A stretch of 6,465 nucleotides of DNA from Candidatus Omnitrophota bacterium. GTDB taxonomy: Bacteria; Omnitrophota; Gorgyraeia; JAFGHF01. Below the pieces are notes generated by a model. The model did not search any database. It had not been told where the DNA came from and was given only the letters and a program-made list of their open reading frames with translations. Of this stretch, positions 5,616 to 6,465 are shown piece by piece. The position numbers and the translations under genes are program-made. The stretch is taken from NCBI GenBank assembly GCA_018899075.1, contig JAHIIS010000154.1, positions 1 to 6,465 on the forward strand, in the 5' to 3' direction. Each line of letters begins with the position of its first letter. Position 1 is the stretch's first letter.

Positions 5616-5647
5616 ATACAAGATACAAGCGACGAGCGACTAATACC
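5611..5647 (+). repeat. Heptamer tandem array R3, inverted, upstream of cysE
   Basis: Five units read on the + strand as ctagata, caagata, caagcga, cgagcga, ctaatac (5612-5646), the reverse complement of the R1/R2 unit. ACTAGATAC (5611-5619) is the exact inverse of GTATCTAGT at 5537-5545, so R2 and R3 face each other across 65 bases. It is more diverged than R1 and R2 and ends eight bases before the cysE ribosome binding site. Confidence 0.78.
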
Positions 5648-5666
5648 AGTAACCAAGGAGGCAAAG

Positions 5667-6311
5667 ATGTTTAAGCGAATAGCCGAAGATATCCGCACAG
5701 CGTTTCGTGAAGACCCGGCAGCCAGGAATGTAATAGAGGTGCTTCTGTGCTATCCGGGCTTGCATGCTATCTGGATGCACCGGATTGCGCATTTGTTCTG
5801 GCGCTATAGATTAAGGCTTTTAGCGCGGTTGATTTCGCATGTCTCCCGTTTCTTAACTGGAATTGAAATTCACCCCGGGGCAAAGCTCGGGCGCAGATTT
5901 TTTATTGACCACGGAATGGGCGTAGTTATTGGCGAGACTAGCGAAATTGGCAACGATGTTTTGATGTATCAGGGTGCGGTTTTGGGTGGAACGACCCGCG
6001 AGAAGAAAAAGCGCCATCCCACGATCGGCAACAAGGTAATAATCGGCGCAGACGCTGTAGTCCTGGGGGCAATTGAAGTCGGCGACGGCGCGAGAATAGG
6101 TTCGGGCTCGGTAGTGGTTAAACCTGTGCCGGCCGGCGCAACAGTGGTGGGTGTTCCGGCCCGAATAGCCGAAGTCAAAGAACCCAAGGTCAAACCTTTG
6201 ATTGACCTTGAGCACGGAAGGCTCCCCGACCCTGTAGCCGAAGCGGTAAATATTCTGTTAAAGAAGCAAGAGGCGCTTGAGGAAAGAATAAGAAAACTCG
6301 AGAATAAATGA
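5667..6311 (+). CDS. cysE: Serine O-acetyltransferase
   Basis: Transfers acetyl from acetyl-CoA to serine, giving O-acetylserine, the acceptor of sulfide in cysteine synthesis. At 214 residues it is the short form, like that of Bacillus. The N-terminal helical part (1-60) carries [23 protein letters not shown]. The left-handed beta-helix follows with [11 protein letters not shown] (65-75), the active-site His82 in [17 protein letters not shown], and LGGT at 106-109. The position of E. coli Asp143 is Glu67, normal in the short class. After VVGVPARI comes an [15 protein letters not shown] tail and a short coiled coil. AAGGAGG at 5655-5661 is an ideal ribosome binding site. It lies 136 bases after the UPF0280 gene, across arrays R2 and R3, with no convincing promoter between. 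Its TGA overlaps the next ATG (ATGA). Confidence 0.96.
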   Translation: MFKRIAEDIRTAFREDPAARNVIEVLLCYPGLHAIWMHRIAHLFWRYRLRLLARLISHVSRFLTGIEIHPGAKLGRRFFIDHGMGVVIGETSEIGNDVLMYQGAVLGGTTREKKKRHPTIGNKVIIGADAVVLGAIEVGDGARIGSGSVVVKPVPAGATVVGVPARIAEVKEPKVKPLIDLEHGRLPDPVAEAVNILLKKQEALEERIRKLENK

Positions 6312-6465
6312 ATAGAATAATTATTTTATTCATTTACTTTTTTTTCTGTCTTGGCGTATGCGCTGCGCAGCCCCCGGAAATCGCAGAGAAGGAACAGGCA
6401 ATAAAAGAGACTCTTCTTATTGCTTCGGCTGCCCAATCCAGAGTATTGAAAATCGGCCTGGTTGA
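6308..6465 (+). CDS. Exported protein of unknown function, N-terminal part only
   Basis: An open frame starts at ATG 6308, overlapping the cysE stop as ATGA, and runs off the right end after 52 codons. The first 20 or so residues form a signal peptide: MNRI, a hydrophobic core [13 protein letters not shown], then CAAQPPE with a plausible signal peptidase I cleavage after VCA or CAA. Cys18 is preceded by Leu-Gly-Val, a poor lipobox because Val replaces Gly/Ala/Ser, so a lipoprotein is less likely. The mature part visible ([26 protein letters not shown]) looks helical, then starts a strand. I do not recognise the family. Coupling to cysE suggests co-transcription, but nothing ties it to sulfur metabolism. 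Confidence 0.72.
   Translation, partial: MNRIIILFIYFFFCLGVCAAQPPEIAEKEQAIKETLLIASAAQSRVLKIGLV

Noticed and set aside
5513..5647. CRISPR array or intrinsic terminator formed by the heptamer arrays
   Set aside because: The units are contiguous 7-mers with no unique spacers, so not CRISPR. The inverted pair has a 65-base loop and no following T-run, so it is not a standard terminator.
5853..6215. Minus-strand ORFs opposite cysE
   Set aside because: Antisense shadows of the repetitive beta-helix coding region, with no family resemblance and mutual overlap.

Overview
The window looks like part of a bacterial chromosome, probably from an anaerobic Gram-negative-type lineage known mainly from metagenomes. 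Omnitrophota or a relative would fit, but that is inference from gene content and from the heptamer repeats; nothing here is a taxonomic marker. Every gene and every recognisable signal of the main units is on the + strand, and genes are tightly packed with several TAATG/ATGA-type overlaps and TTG starts.

Region 1 (1-3771) is a housekeeping run. It holds the last 46 codons of a phosphohexomutase, then lepA (elongation factor 4), lepB (signal peptidase I), pgsA (phosphatidylglycerophosphate synthase) and plsY (acyl-phosphate:glycerol-3-phosphate acyltransferase). lepA-lepB is the classic pairing, and pgsA and plsY supply two steps of phospholipid synthesis.

Region 2 (3749-4319) is a self-contained unit for a 124-residue protein I do not recognise. 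Its promoter is near-consensus (TTGACA, 17 bases, TATACT) and lies over the end of plsY. Its leader begins with a small hairpin and T-run whose C-rich arm could also pair with the gene's ribosome binding site. The gene is followed by an elaborate hairpin-plus-T-run with an anti-Shine-Dalgarno-like loop.

Region 3 (4338-6465) is a probable sulfur-assimilation group. A strong extended -10 promoter drives a NIL-domain dicluster ferredoxin overlapped by a UPF0280 (ApbE-like) gene, followed by cysE. The first two belong to families linked to homocysteine/sulfide assimilation in anaerobes, and cysE makes O-acetylserine for cysteine synthesis. An exported protein of unknown function begins in an ATGA overlap with cysE and runs off the window.

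The most unusual structure is a family of degenerate 7-base tandem arrays (consensus TCGCTAG/TATCTAG). One lies at the lepA stop, one at the UPF0280 stop, and one in inverted orientation before cysE. They contribute the stop codons of two genes, and one array closes all six reading frames. The inverted pair encloses a 23-codon AT-rich ORF that resembles the decayed start of a four-helix-bundle (S23/TIGR02436-type) gene. No tRNA, rRNA, CRISPR or recognisable insertion sequence was seen, and there is no gene-free stretch over 300 bases.
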